A DNA stretch of 64,000 nucleotides from Anaspis maculata (GCA_949128115.1 OX421965.1:33413681-33477680), one strand, 5' to 3'. Shown: positions 42,393 through 53,965, counted from the stretch's first letter. The notes: generated by a model not told the origin, from the letters alone. A program made the numbers and translations.

Positions 42393-42725
42393 GGACGGCA
42401 TTTTCTAGCATAAAAAATGGCTGAAACAGACTGCGGATTAGCTGCAGACCGAAAGAGAAACAGATAGATTCTTGTGGCGTGAGTTTCTGCCAAATCTGTG
42501 CAGCTAAAAATGTAACAAAAAAATTAAATAATCAAATCTGGGCTGGCAAAAAAATTAGGGTTTTTTTTGAAAAAAATTGAAAAAAAAGAGTTTGAATTAT
42601 GAAATTTTTGAATACTTCTACGTTTTCATATTCAATTTTGGAATCTCCCTCTTTTTTTCAATTCTCCTACTCCACTGGTTTTCATGGAACTTACGTTTAA
42701 GAATAAACAGTAGGAAATGCCGTCC
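42393..42725. mobile_element. TTAA-flanked MITE, copy 2
   Basis: 333 bp, ends GGACGGCATTTTCTA / TAGGAAATGCCGTCC, flanked by TTAA on the left (42389-42392) and TCAA on the right (42726-42729, one change). It is the uninterrupted sister of the copy at 40880. Confidence 0.8.
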
Positions 42726-42815
42726 TCAAGAAGCTACAGGGAGGTTCTATGAATCGAAGAATCTGTGAAAAATCGAAATTCCATTTTTAGCGCATTTTTG
42801 TAAGAAAAGGACCGG

Positions 42816-42834
42816 TTTGTCTGTTTGTCTGCCT

Positions 42835-42868
<34 letters not shown>

Positions 42869-42893
42869 CTGTCTGTCCGTCTGTCTGTCTGTG
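42816..42893. repeat. (CTGT)n / (CCGT)n microsatellite
   Basis: About 19 tetranucleotide units, mostly CTGT with CCGT variants, preceded by TTTTTAGCGCATTTTTG and followed by TACTCCTCCTCGGGG. The repeated Thr-Asp-Arg-Gln frame across it is not a gene. Confidence 0.9.
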
Positions 42894-43299
42894 TAGAAAT
42901 TAAGAGGTTGTACTCCTCCTCGGGGAATGAAGCTAGAACCTGGAAACTCTTTCTGTTGGATAGCTAATGTCCCCAAGGGTGGCCAATGGGCAATATTTTT
43001 TTATCCATACATAGTTATCATTATTATTATCAAAAAACAAAGATTTTTGTGCAGACTAATTGTGAGTCTTTTGTTGAGCTGCTTCCTGTCAAGTTTGGTC
43101 CCAATCCATAGGATTCGAAGACAAATTTGCCTGCCACGCACAGAAGAGGGGCTGCGCCTCTACGTGCCCTTTTTCCGTCTCTTTAACTTTTACTTTTCAG
43201 AGGCCCCATCCTACAATTCCGCCCAGGGTCTCCAATTCTCTTCGTCTCTTCAAACCCGCGTATCAGTTAAGTACGTTGCAAAAGCCTCGCCTCAAGCAA

Positions 43300-45800
43300 C
43301 ATTGCACACCGTTCCATGTTGACATAATGCATTATTCACAGTAGCTCCAAATTTCCGCGGGCGGAAGGTATGACCTAGGCAACTATGCTATTTTGGCACT
43401 ATCTCTTGGTGATCGAACCCGCGAATAGGAACCGCGGGCCGACTTACCTGGTGTAAACACAGAACACAGAACGGATCAATTATTTCTTTACGTTTATGTA
43501 ACTAGTTTGTATATCATCACTTATCCTAATCACTGCAAGCAAAAGTGACGGAAGCAGACAACAATAACCGGATACACCATTTGTGCATCAGAAGATGCAA
43601 TTTCGTAATTGTTTCCTGCAGTTTTCGCGGGAAAAATAGGAAAGTTGAAATTTAGTTATCTTGAAAGCTGTAGCTACATATTCCAGAATGATTTCGAGGC
43701 TCCGATAATAAAACTATCAACAGTGGCAGGTAGGTACTAGGTAGATACATAGGTACCTGAACCCTAGTGTATTATAGGTAGATAAGTGTTACAGTAGGTA
43801 CATATATTATACATAATCTCGATATTTTGGCCAATCGAGATTCAGCACTGATGAGACCCAAACAGGTTGAAACACGTGTCTGCTGGATTTCAATTCTTGT
43901 TGCTCGGTCGGTGAGATGTTCTAAGATTACTTTCCCAATTTATCCTACCACCTATTATAGTAATGTCCAGTTGACCGCCGATTGGATTTTATCAACCTTA
44001 TCGGAGGTTGACGGCTCGGTTGACGGCTATCTGAACCAATGACAGCGCCCAAATTTGCTCTCAGCCGAGAGGTTGAAATCCGTTATAATAGCTGTATTAC
44101 ACTACACAATTTTTTGTACAATTTCTTGGACAATCTGCCTAAATAGTGTCAAAAAACAATTAACTTGATTGTTTAACTGACAGATTGGTTCAGGAAATTG
44201 TACAAGAAATTGTGTAGTGTAATACAACTATAACAGATGACTTCCGAATATCCTCGTGGAAATAATTATTGTGACAATATTGTATCTAAGGTACTTCCAG
44301 GCAAAGCTATCTGGAGGTGAAAATACCGGCCCTTTGATAGGTACTTAGTGTAGCTATATTATATTATGTAGGTATCTATGCACATAAGTGGGCAGTATTA
44401 TTTATAATGGCTAGATATCTCAGTGGTAGCGGTACCGCGATAGGTATAGGTAAGTACCTACTTGTAGGTGTAGGACCTATACGAGCTAGATAAGGGAAGG
44501 TGCCTACGTTTTACCTATAATTATGTTGATGCGAGCCATGTAATGATTTGAATTAGGTACCTAGCTAGTATGTATCAATACCTAGCAATAATCTTGAATC
44601 TCAATGATCATTAATTCTTAATTTGTGTGATTTCATGTTTTTTTTATCTTTACGGACAATCTTCATTGGACAGTTAATTTTATTACTGCTGTTTGTACTA
44701 TCATAATTAATTGGTACATTCCTTTAGACCTTAATTCAAAGCAAATAATGAAAACGGGTGTAGTTACTTGTCATTAAAGGAAATAATTATTTGACTGGTA
44801 GCAATTCCACTGTTATTTGATGGCTTCAAGGACGATCAGAATTTCATTTTTATAACCGAAAATACCCTAAAATTTGCGTGACCCACGCCCCAATTACTGA
44901 AGATAAAAAAATTACGAAAAACAAGTTTTTACAATCATCTATTTATAATGTCCTCTATACTTACCTACCTAGCTAGTGTTATTCAATGTACCTAAGTATT
45001 CCAAGTTGATTTTTATGTTCTTCTTCTTTCATCTCCTCGGACACACGTGTGTCCGGAGGTAGGTACATCGAGGTATGCCTACGTACAATCCGAGGTACAA
45101 TCACTATCAGTGACAAAACATTCTGAACGGCGAAGGGTCCTTCAATAGGTAGGTAATGAATTTTGTGGGAGCAAACTCTCTTTTATTTTCACTATGTATC
45201 CAAATAATCCGATTTGGTTTGAAAATAATAGCCCAGGTAAGAGAGGCCTGGCTGTAACATATCAAAAGTCCCCCACAGTCCTATGTGCGCTGTTCTGTTC
45301 TTCAGAGAACTTTTCAACTTGCTCTAAAGCCCGTCTTACAGCTGGCGATTTTTATTGCTGCAATTAATATTGCTGCAATTTTAATTGACGCAAGTTTAGT
45401 TGCGTGCGTGTTGCATGCCATTTTACAGCTGGCAATTCCTCACCTGCAATTTTTCTTGCAAGAGGTTTGCCAACATTTAAAAATATTGCCGTGCTGACTA
45501 CTGACTGACTAAACCATTTTGTTTCGCACTGCACACGAAAAAAAAAACATAAAATCTTGATCGAATCTAAGAATGAACAGACAAAACAATAATTAGTTCA
45601 CGAGGATGGAAAGGATCTTATACCTCAAGGTAAACAACGGAGTGGGCTAGTGGGCAGCTTTGTGGTTGCTAACTATCCTGAGGCTGAACAGGAAATGCCC
45701 ATTCGAAATGTTTTGGTCGTGATATTACATAAATCCTAGGTATAGTCGCGACAATTTAGCAAAACGATGTACGTCATCTGTTCATTCATTCATTTCAACT
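43300..45800. other. no gene seen apart from a MITE
   Basis: AT-rich DNA with many TAGGTAGGTACCTA-like words (43725-43805, 44340-44580). A possible small repeat with GCCCGTCTTACAGCTGGCGA and GCCATTTTACAGCTGGCAAT words lies near 45325-45445. The hairpin MITE copy E is at 44090. Confidence 0.45.
44090..44229. mobile_element. hairpin MITE family, copy E
   Basis: 140-bp copy with the same inverted ends; the right end reads AATACAACT and is slightly mutated. Confidence 0.86.
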
Positions 45801-47060
45801 TGTAACGGGGGTTCTTTGGGTTCGCCCGTTATTTATGATGAGCGCTGATGCTCGGAGCGCTGATGCTCAGATTTTACTCAGGTAGTCAAGGGTTGTCAAC
45901 TCTCCTTGCATAGGTTCAAGTTTCTCTCAGCTTAGATTGCTCGGGCGCCACCCTACTGACCGCAGGGAAAGTAAACTCGCATGTAGTTTAACAAGTATAT
46001 TGAACACACAATTACTTTACGTACAAAAGGGTTTCACACAAAATGACAGTGATTGTTACACAGATATTTACAGCAATTGTTACACAAATAATTGCAGCCA
46101 AGAGATGGGAATAACAAAAACCTATCCCGCAAAGGATCCTACCACAAAGCACGTGACGCGAGGGGAGGGTGTGACGTAGTACAGAGCGCAGTTCGGAGGG
46201 GAGTTTGATATCGATGCGGTGCGACGTGTGCAGCGTGCACCTGACTACCTTTCTCTCAAATTTACCCCCTCATTCACACATTCATTCGCACAGACTGTGC
46301 TGGCAAGATCCGGCCAGGACACTACCGGAGCTTTGTGTCCACGACCAGCCGATCTCCCAGCAACAATCGTAACTACTCACGCAATAACCCGGCCTGGACA
46401 CGCCGGATCCACGACCTGCCGGTTACTCGGAGTAGCTCTGCTCATACAGTCATCCACGACTAAACTTGCTCCAGGACACGGAGTATCCACGAACGCCAGT
46501 AGCCAGGACAGACCTGATTCACACAGTCATCCACGACTAGACTTGCTCCAGGACACGGGGTATCCACGAACGCCAGTAGCCAGGACAGACCTCATTCACA
46601 CAGTCATCCACGACTAGACTTCAGGACACGGGGTATCCACGAACGCCAGTAGCCAGGACAGACCTCATTCACACTCCAACCCCAAATTCACTCAGTCTAT
46701 CCACGACTAGACTTGCTCCAGGACACTGAGTATCCACGAACGCCAGTAGCCAGGACAGACCTCTCACACAGTCTATCCACGACTAGACTTGCTCCAGGAC
46801 ACGGGGTATCCACGAACGCCAGTAGCCAGGACAGACCTCATTCACACAGTCATCCACGACTAGACTTGCTCCAGGACACGGAGTGTCCACGAACGCCAGT
46901 AGCCAGGACAGACCTCATTCACACAGTCATCCACGACTAGACTTGCTCCAGGACACGGAGTATCCACGAACGCCAGTAGCCAGGACAGACAACACATTCA
47001 TACTCCCCAGTCAGGTGCACACCAGCGAATCTTGAAGAAAAGACTCAGTGAACACCGTGG
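45801..47060 (+). mobile_element. possible solo LTR or LTR-like block
   Basis: It starts TGTAACGGGGGTTCTTTGGG with the hairpin GGGTTCTTTGGGTTCGCCCG, continues through T-rich text into the GC-rich 77-bp array, and is followed by TGGAGTTGGTACC near 47064. The TG start, size and composition suggest a retrotransposon LTR. The CA end, target duplication and a downstream pol gene are not established. Confidence 0.3.
46450..46990 (+). repeat. tandem array with a 77-bp unit
   Basis: CTTGCTCCAGGACACGG.. recurs at 46465 and 46542 (period 77) and again to about 46990, roughly seven units. Each carries CACGAACGCCAGTAGCCAGG and CACAGTCATCCACGACTAGA. One unit lacks TTGCTCC and another carries an insertion. 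The period is not a multiple of three, so the 75-132-codon frames shift between units and are not proteins. Confidence 0.88.
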
Positions 47061-47076
47061 ACATGGAGTTGGTACC

Positions 47077-47325
47077 TAGGTACAACGTTTGGAGATGTTA
47101 ATTGTCATCTGGCTTCCCCACGACCTTTTGAGAGCGGTTATGTCCAATGAAGGACATGGTTGTTCTGCTTTGGAAGTGTTCGTCCAGTTGATTGCAACAA
47201 CACTCCAACGAGTCAGTAGAATGACTGGTACCTATTACCGGAATCGGCCGAAGCCATGGAACAAGGAATGGGAAAGGTTATGTGAACAGTATGGATGGGA
47301 ACTGTTAAAGATGCCACGCATCTAA
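47077..47325 (+). other. short protein-like open frame, unassigned
   Basis: From a stop at 47077 to one at 47325 the frame gives a Trp-rich peptide (LEVFVQLIATTLQRVSRMTG; PWNKEWERLCEQYGWELL). Codon use looks protein-like, but I recognise no family. It directly follows the possible LTR, so it could be a remnant of the same element. There is no ATG at the boundary with good context. Confidence 0.3.
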
Positions 47326-47570
47326 AATGCTTTTACGCGTAATGGCGAGGCTCGCAATAGTAGGCAAGAGCGCCTGCGCCATCTGTTCGTTGAACGGTAC
47401 TAAAACTCTCTTACGCTGAGCCGCGGGGTCAGCCGTAGTAGGTTGGAGCGCGCACGCCCATCTCGTGGCGGAACGCGGAACTAGTCGCGCGCTTGCTCTG
47501 TGCTCTCTGTGGCGCGTTTAATCGCCGTTTTGGGGCGGTTTATCACAAACTTGAGTAACATATCTTAGAC

Positions 47571-47847
47571 AAGCGGTTAATAATACCCGTCACTTTTAAC
47601 ACGTCGTCATGGGCGACGTGAAAAAATGATGATTCTGCGCATTCCTGTCATATTTTCAATAAATTCTGACATTCACCAAATATTTCAAAGACCATTGTAG
47701 ATAAAATCTTGTACGATACACGCGTTAAAAGTGTCTTATTTTGTTCGCGGGGTTGCTCTACTCGCTAATGTTCGTTTCGCAAGCGTCCCCGGCGCTCACA
47801 AAATAATACCTGTCACTTTTAACACTTGTATCGTAAATAGCTATTAT
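47571..47847. repeat. dispersed 275-bp repeat, copy 2
   Basis: Second copy of the repeat at 10065-10338. It differs by few substitutions and by a 2-3 base insertion near CCCCGGCGCTC. It abuts the TTAA-flanked MITE that starts at 47858. Confidence 0.8.
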
Positions 47848-47857
47848 CTCTTCTTAA

Positions 47858-48182
47858 GGACGGAGTTATATTGGTAAAATAAGCGTTGCGGGATCAATCC
47901 CTGTGGGTTTATCCCTTGACAGAATTTTATCATCCAGATCATTAGGTCTCTTTCGAAAGCTACAAGGATGTACTTTGGTTTGAGCCCATTGGCATTTCCA
48001 AAATCGAAAAATATTCTTATTGATTTTTTGATTTTGGAAATATCAATGGGCTCAAACCGGCTCAAACCAAAGTACATCCTCGTAGCTTTCGAAAGAGACC
48101 TAAATGGTGAGATTCTGATGTCAAGGACTAAACCCACAGGGATTGATTCCCCAACGCTTATTTTACCAATTCAACTCCGTCC
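47858..48182. mobile_element. 325-bp foldback MITE with GGACGGAGTT ends
   Basis: A long hairpin: GGACGGAGTTATATTGGTAA pairs with TTTACCAATTCAACTCCGTCC, and the arms share CCAAAGTACATCCT(T/C)GTAGC. TTAA precedes it (47854-47857) and TTAG follows (48183-48186). The GGACGG tip and TTAA flank link it to the 40880 and 42393 MITEs. Confidence 0.75.
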
Positions 48183-48276
48183 TTAGGTTAAAACGAAGGA
48201 TGACGTACCGACATCGTTTGCTAAGTTATCGCGATTACACATATCGACTAGGCATGATTTACGGAAGCAAACTGTA

Positions 48277-48405
48277 CCTATCGTGTGATCAATTGAATTC
48301 CTAATTTGGGCAGGCTGTGGCCTGGTCGAAATCAGGAATGCGAAGCTACATTTGACTAGGGGCACATCCTGCCTAAATTAGGAATTTAGTTGCTCACACG
48401 ATAGG
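48277..48405. mobile_element. 129-bp MITE with CCTATCGTGTGA ends and TA duplication
   Basis: The ends CCTATCGTGTGATCAA and the complementary CACACGATAGG are flanked by TA (48275-48276, 48406-48407). Arms continue through GAATTCCTAATTTGGGCAGG / CCTGCCTAAATTAGGAATTT. Confidence 0.78.
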
Positions 48406-48579
48406 TAGCTACTTACTAAATGAGTTGCATGGAATAAAATATTCAGAACTAATGCATATTAGTTTTTTTTTTGCGGTGGGCGGGTATCCGTGTAGTCACT
48501 GGCAGTACCTCCTCAGCGCCGCCTTAGTACTCTTAGCGCGGCGCCGGGGGATTTCCACACCACCTACCATTTTATAGAC

Positions 48580-48795
48580 GCATCAATAGCGAGGTTATTA
48601 GCACCCTTTTTTCGGTGTCCTTCTCGTTTCACACTTTTTCCCTTGACGTGACTGCACGGTAGTACACGCCAAGGTACTAAAGAGCGCATGGAAAAAATTT
48701 TCACCTGGCCCAAGCCGGATTCGAACCAACGATCCCTGGAATAGCTTCCAAAGACAAAGTCCGCCGCGCTTCCGGCCAAGTTATAACAAATTTGA
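48580..48795 (-). mobile_element. tRNA-derived SINE, copy 2
   Basis: Minus strand: GTTGGTTCGAATCC (B-box), GGGCCAGGTGAAAATTTTTTC, TTAGTACCTTGGCGTGTACT, and tail TGCTAATAACCTCGCTATTG. It matches the SINE at 41035-41330 from the B-box to the tail. Confidence 0.68.
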
Positions 48796-48799
48796 TAAT

Positions 48800-49930
48800 G
48801 ACTATAGTGTGCCAAAAAACTTATATTGCAATTATACCTACATAAAATGGTTACGACTGGTAAATCATTAAATTCCACTGTAATTGATGATTTACTAGTA
48901 GGTAGGTAAGTATATGTCTTATGTACCTACAATTATTGTACATTCAAATTGCGATAAAATCGAATTGTACCCAAGTAAATATATACTTGACACTCGCATA
49001 TTTAATTGTAATGAAGTATAATAACTATACTTGAGTAGGTATGTTATTAATGTTTGCGATTACAAATAGTCATACCTAACTTTTCATCCATGGGTACCTA
49101 CTTTATACCTTATGGTTTCAAGAGGAAAATGATCAGTAATTAAATTATTAAGTTTAAGTAAGTATCGCTTTAGGTACAAACATAGTAGTAACGACAGACA
49201 ATGATTACAAAACGTGTTATAGTGGGTACCCATGTACGAGTACAGTTGATCACAGCCACCACATTTGTGAAAATCAATCTTCAAGATGAAACTGATTTCT
49301 GTTTATTATATCAATAATACCGGGTGTTTATAAATGTCTGTGATCGCATCGCCTTTGGAATCCGCTTTCGATCACTACAATGGCGCCTGTTACTGCGTTT
49401 TTCGGCCTGACCCATGCCGATGATGAGAGGTTCCGCGACAGACATGACGACGATTTTTTTATATAAAAACCAGGCACATGTTGAACTATAGGTACAGGTA
49501 TCCCAGAATTTATAGCGGAAAAAGTAACCACGAAGTTTGGCTGCAAAGTTTTTTTGTTGTTGAAAAATCGACTGCTTTTTCACCAGATAGATTGTGACAT
49601 ACCATGGCTACTGATGATGATGAAAAAATGGAATAAGTAATCAAATCAGTGATGGATTTTTTCTGAAATTTACCTTGAAAGCAGACTTTGGATGTTAGAC
49701 TAGGATCATTTTTGGAAAAATGGCCTGGAAAGTGGTTCTAGAGGCAAGTCATGTAAAGTTTGGCAACATATGTTTTAAGGGTGTTTGGAACTCGCTAAAT
49801 ACGAAAACCATTGTTGCCAAGCCGAATTTTGCACCGGAAGCCCGCAATTGGGGGGGGGGGGGGGGAAGGGGAGGGAAGACCAAAAGTCACCATTTTCCAC
49901 CATTTTTGATACCGAGACCGAGACCTGTCA
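48800..49930. other. no gene seen
   Basis: AT-rich with several TAGGTAGGTA words and a poly-G run near 49850-49865. Open frames near 49311-49583 show no motif. Confidence 0.45.
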
Positions 49931-50539
49931 TTAATGTGGAATAAATTACATCATATCTTGATAAACTGAGGTCTTATACTATCATCTTGACATGATTACT
50001 GTCAAAATTTCCAGAGGGGGGCGACTGGTGTTGGGGGAATGTTGACTGTGTAGATGATTCTTCTTTTCTCTTGATTTTGAGGAAATTTATACATGTTCGC
50101 TATCTTTTCCTATCAAGTTTCATATTCTCAGTTCAATTATGGTGTCAAAATTGCAATACGAGCAAGTTTGAACAAGTTTCAGATGATAAAACATGTTTTT
50201 TTGTCAATATTCTTGTACCACTTTGAACTTGAACGTGTTATTTATTGCGAATCGGCATTTTTTCTAAAAATTCTTGCGTAGTTCGTTAGTCTGGTGTATT
50301 TCACACATACAACTGATTACTTTTTAAAATATGAAAAAATATTTTTTTGTGGAAATTGATTGGCGCTATTTTTCAACTTTATTTTTTGCCATCATTTCAT
50401 TGTATGATGAAGAACTGTGGTTCTCCACCTCATAATTATAATGAAAACCTTAGCTGAGATATTCTAGAATGTACTTTTTTTCAAAAGAAGAGTTTTTCAT
50501 GTCAGAACCTGATGCCCAGTGAGCAAGAGTTCTTTCAGA

Positions 50540-51130
50540 GAGGCCTGAGATATTCTATTGAGCTCGAGAAACGGTTACCTCTTCCAAACGGCTTTGAGAT
50601 GCTCTATTAAGATACAGAGCGGTTACTTTCTTCCAACTTTTTTGTAATGTTCTCTTGCGCTCCAAAAATGTTACCACTTTTGCACTTCTTTGAGATGTCC
50701 TATTAAGTTCCAAAGAGGTTACCTTTTTCCAACTTCTCTATGATGCTGTGGCGGCTCTCATGTGGGCATGTGACAGAGGAACTGTTGTCTCCCTCGATAG
50801 CTTAGTGGTCAGAGTATCCATCCCGCAAATGGAAGACCCGGGTTCGAGTCTCGGTCAGGGCAGACACTTTTTCTCCGTCACATCGCGCCATAATGCTCTC
50901 TCAAGTTCCAAAAAAGGTTACCTTTTTAGAACTTATTCAAAATGTTTTATAAAATTATGAAGCTCCAAAGGTTACCTTTCTCCAAATTCTCTGAGAAGTT
51001 CTATTTCAGCTCAAAAAAAAAATCAATCTTCTTTGGTATGTTTGATTATGCTCTAAAAAAGGTTACTTTTTTTGGATTTCCGTGAGATGATCTATCAAAT
51101 CTCCAAGAAAAGTTACCTTTTTTGAACGTC
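50540..51130. repeat. degenerate tandem array, unit about 58 bp
   Basis: Units of the form AAGTTCCAAAGAGGTTACCT, TTTTCCAACTTCTTTGAGAT and GTTCTATT recur about nine times with much divergence. The tRNA-like element at 50748-50889 is inserted into it. Confidence 0.65.
50748..50889 (+). mobile_element. tRNA-like short element with inverted ends, copy 2
   Basis: Same 142-bp structure as 18858-19020: CATGTGACAGAGG at the start, CTCCGTCACAT at the end, A-box TAGCTTAGTGGTCAGAG and B-box GGTTCGAGTCTC between. It interrupts a tandem array, and the target repeat ATGATGCT / ATAATGCT is present on both sides (50740-50747, 50890-50897), so the borders are well placed. Confidence 0.8.
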
Positions 51131-52133
51131 TTGGGCAGGCGTTCTCTACCATCAACCTCTAAAAAAGAACAATTCCTCAAAATTTACGTTCATGAGATGT
51201 ATCTATATTCGAAAAAGCCGCATTCCTCTAATAATACCCAGGGAAGAGGTAGATCCGAGGGTAGATCTGAAGAAATTTTGAAATCGAATGTAATAAATGT
51301 GAATGATGAAACCTATAATTGTATTATTCAACTTAACGTTTAGGGTAATGTACGTATCTGCCTTCGGTTGCACTAAGTCCTCTTCAGTTTCATTAGCGTA
51401 TTTTTTTTAATTCTATAAATTATGATATCTCAATGCAAATCGGAGTTTTTTCAACAATTCTTGCGTAATTCGTCAGTCTGGTGTATTTTACACAATACAT
51501 TCATGTACTGAGTGTGTATAGGCCAGTCAAATAAGGAAAGCTGGAGGGAAAAAACTGTTGGAGTTTTGGAAATTTGACAGTAATGTCCGGTAAGGTGTAC
51601 TGATAAACATACTAAAAGTCCCCAACTCTACCTATTGAGCTCGAGCCGCCATCTTGGAAAAATGGTCCTTCGATCCAGTTTTCTGCTTATATTGCGCGCT
51701 GATCATCAGAGATATTCAATTAGGTTTCATAAAAAATCAAGGCTATAAAATTGCCTACAAAAATTGTTTCATACCGATTTTTCTCTCGTATCTGTTGATA
51801 TTAATTAAATTAAATTAACAAAAAAAAAAAAAAAAAAAGGCGATTTTTTGCCTATGGCTAGAGATATTGTCTTCAAAATTTGTGAAGATGTTGGCAGTCT
51901 ACATCAAAGCTAAACGTGACAGTTGAAATAGAAAAAAAAATGCGAAAATATTTTTTAATTTTTTTTTTAAATGAAGCAAAAATTTGGTTTTCGAGTTTGA
52001 CATTTCCAACAGGGCGGAGTAAAGGTTTCAATGGAACATCAATCAGTTTTGATATTTACATATTGTAAGACAAGATTTCATCAGTATTGTGCCTTCACGA
52101 GCTTCTGGAATGCTCGATATGAATTAAACTAAA

Positions 52134-53101
52134 AGAATAATCGCTAAGTCCTAAAAGTGTTGTCGATTGGTTCGGAAGGAAACATTTTGGAACAAAAAAC
52201 ATCAGCAAAGGATATACAGAAGGTCCAAAGGTTATTCAACTGTATATGAGCCCCATATTGATGTGCCTTATCCAAAATAGTACAAAAGAATCAATCAAAA
52301 TGTTAAAATCCACCCTGTATAACAAAAAGTAACGATACAAAATGGAAGTAGTGAAGCATATCTGGTGCGAAAAATACAGCATTCACATTGCTGAAAAAAA
52401 GAACAAAATTGATCGATTTATTTGAAAGTTATTAGTCCTCAAACTTGACTTAACAAATTTCAGCCAGTGAAATATGGAAAAGTAGAGAGAAGTAACTGTC
52501 GGAGTTTCAGAAATTTGACAGGGATGTTCGCTAACGTATACTAATAAACATACTAAAAGTCCCTGCCAGTACCTGTTGCGCTTGAGCCGCCATCTTGAAA
52601 TAATGGTCCTTCGATCAAATTTATTACCATTTTTCCAAGATGGCGGCTCGAGCACAACAGGTAGTGGCGGGGACTTTTAGTATGTTTATTAGTATACCTT
52701 AGCGAACATCCCTGTCAAATTTATGAAACTCCGACAGTTACTTCTCTCTACTTTTCCGTATTTCAATGGCTGAAATTTGTAAAGTCAAGTTTGAGGACTA
52801 ATAACTTTCAAATAAATCGATCAATTTGGTTCTTTTTTTCAGCAATGTAAAGGGTGTATTTTTGGCACCAGGTATGCTTTACTACTTCCATTTTGTATCG
52901 TTACTTTTTGTTATACAGGGTGGATTTTAACATTTTGATTGATTCTTTTGTACTATTTTAGATGAGGCACATCAATATGGGGCTCATATACAATTGAGTA
53001 ACCTTTGGACCTCCTGTATATCCTTTGCTGATGTCTTTTGTTTCGAAATGTTTCCTTCATAACCAATCGACAACACTTTTTGGACTTGGCTATTATTCTT
53101 T
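52134..53101. mobile_element. 968-bp almost complete hairpin element nested in the Tc1-like arm
   Basis: Arms 52134-52607 and 52626-53101 pair along their whole length around an 18-nt loop. Ends are AAAGAATAAT(C/A)GC(T/C)AAGTCC and the complement. TA flanks it (52132-52133, 53102-53103). The other arm of the host element shows the empty site as ..GATCAGTGTAGTTTAATTC.., with one TA. No open frame of note. Confidence 0.88.
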
Positions 53102-53565
53102 TACACTGATCGTTTTTTGAAGTGGTTCTCCTGAAAAATTGTCCTAATTTGATGGGTTGTAACTTTTGAATGGATGAATGTATTCTGTTGAGTTTCTTTT
53201 TGTCAGAAAGGGCGTTTCTTTGGCAACAAGTGTGCTCAACTGCATCCGTTTGTCATTACTGATAGTGATTTTACAGGGTGATGTGTAAAGCTATGATTTT
53301 TATATCAAATTACTGTGGTGCATGAGGTAAATGGGTCATCCTGTATATTTTATTTCAAGGTCATCATAGAGCCTCATGTCTTAGCACTACATTTTTATTT
53401 GGATTTTGGTCTTACGTCATTTGTGTCAAAAGATATAATTTTTCTAACCCTAATAAGTACAGAAAAATACGAAAACGTCAACAAATTTTGTTCTAATTTT
53501 TCAACGCAACAACAATGAATAACTAATATGTAATTGTGAATGAGAAATAAAAAATAATCAATAAC

Positions 53566-53965
53566 GGGTTAGGGCCACCTCTACTCTTTATCACGTCCTG
53601 ACATCCTCATGGCATACTTCTGATAACATTATTGATGAGGTCACCCGGATGGCTTCCCATTCTTGCTTGTTGCAGGACATTTCCCAGCCCTTCATTTCCC
53701 TGAGGTTCAATTTCGCGGTCTAATATCTTACTTTGGAGCGCATCCCACGCGTTTTCTATTGGATTGAGGTCTGGTGAAAGCGACGGCCATTCCATTCTGG
53801 TGATATTCTCACGTTGGAAAAATTCATTCACTACGTTGCCGTTGGCTCGAAGCGCGATTGACTATACTGTATGCAATATTGGAGCGTCGTGCTACTTCCC
53901 TGCGAGAGACACCAGCCGAAACCATTTCGATTATTCTTTCAAGAATTGTATCTTGTAGAGGCGGC
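53566..53965 (-). pseudogene. Tc1-like transposase, internally deleted
   Basis: The N-terminal piece reads PLQDTILERIIEMVSAGVSR then REVARRSNIAYS, a Tc1 helix-turn-helix. After a deletion and frameshift the C-terminal catalytic piece follows: EFFQRENITRMEWPSLSPD, then LNPIENAWDALQSKIL, then GDLINNVIRSMP, ending at a TGA where the family has Arg, and continuing CQDVIKSRGG. The middle, with the first two catalytic Asp residues, is missing. It is placed centrally between the two long arms, so it is the residue of this element's own gene. Confidence 0.85.

Noticed and set aside
42734..42976. Frame with repeated Thr-Asp-Arg-Gln
   Set aside because: Translation of the CTGT microsatellite.
45285..45497. 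70-codon Ala/Leu-rich plus-strand frame
   Set aside because: Comes from internal GCTGGCAAT/ATTGCTGCAAT repeats, likely a small mobile repeat rather than a protein.
46219..46940. 132- and 75-codon frames with repeated PRTPVARTDL
   Set aside because: They are translations of the 77-bp tandem array; the period is not a multiple of three and copies change frame.
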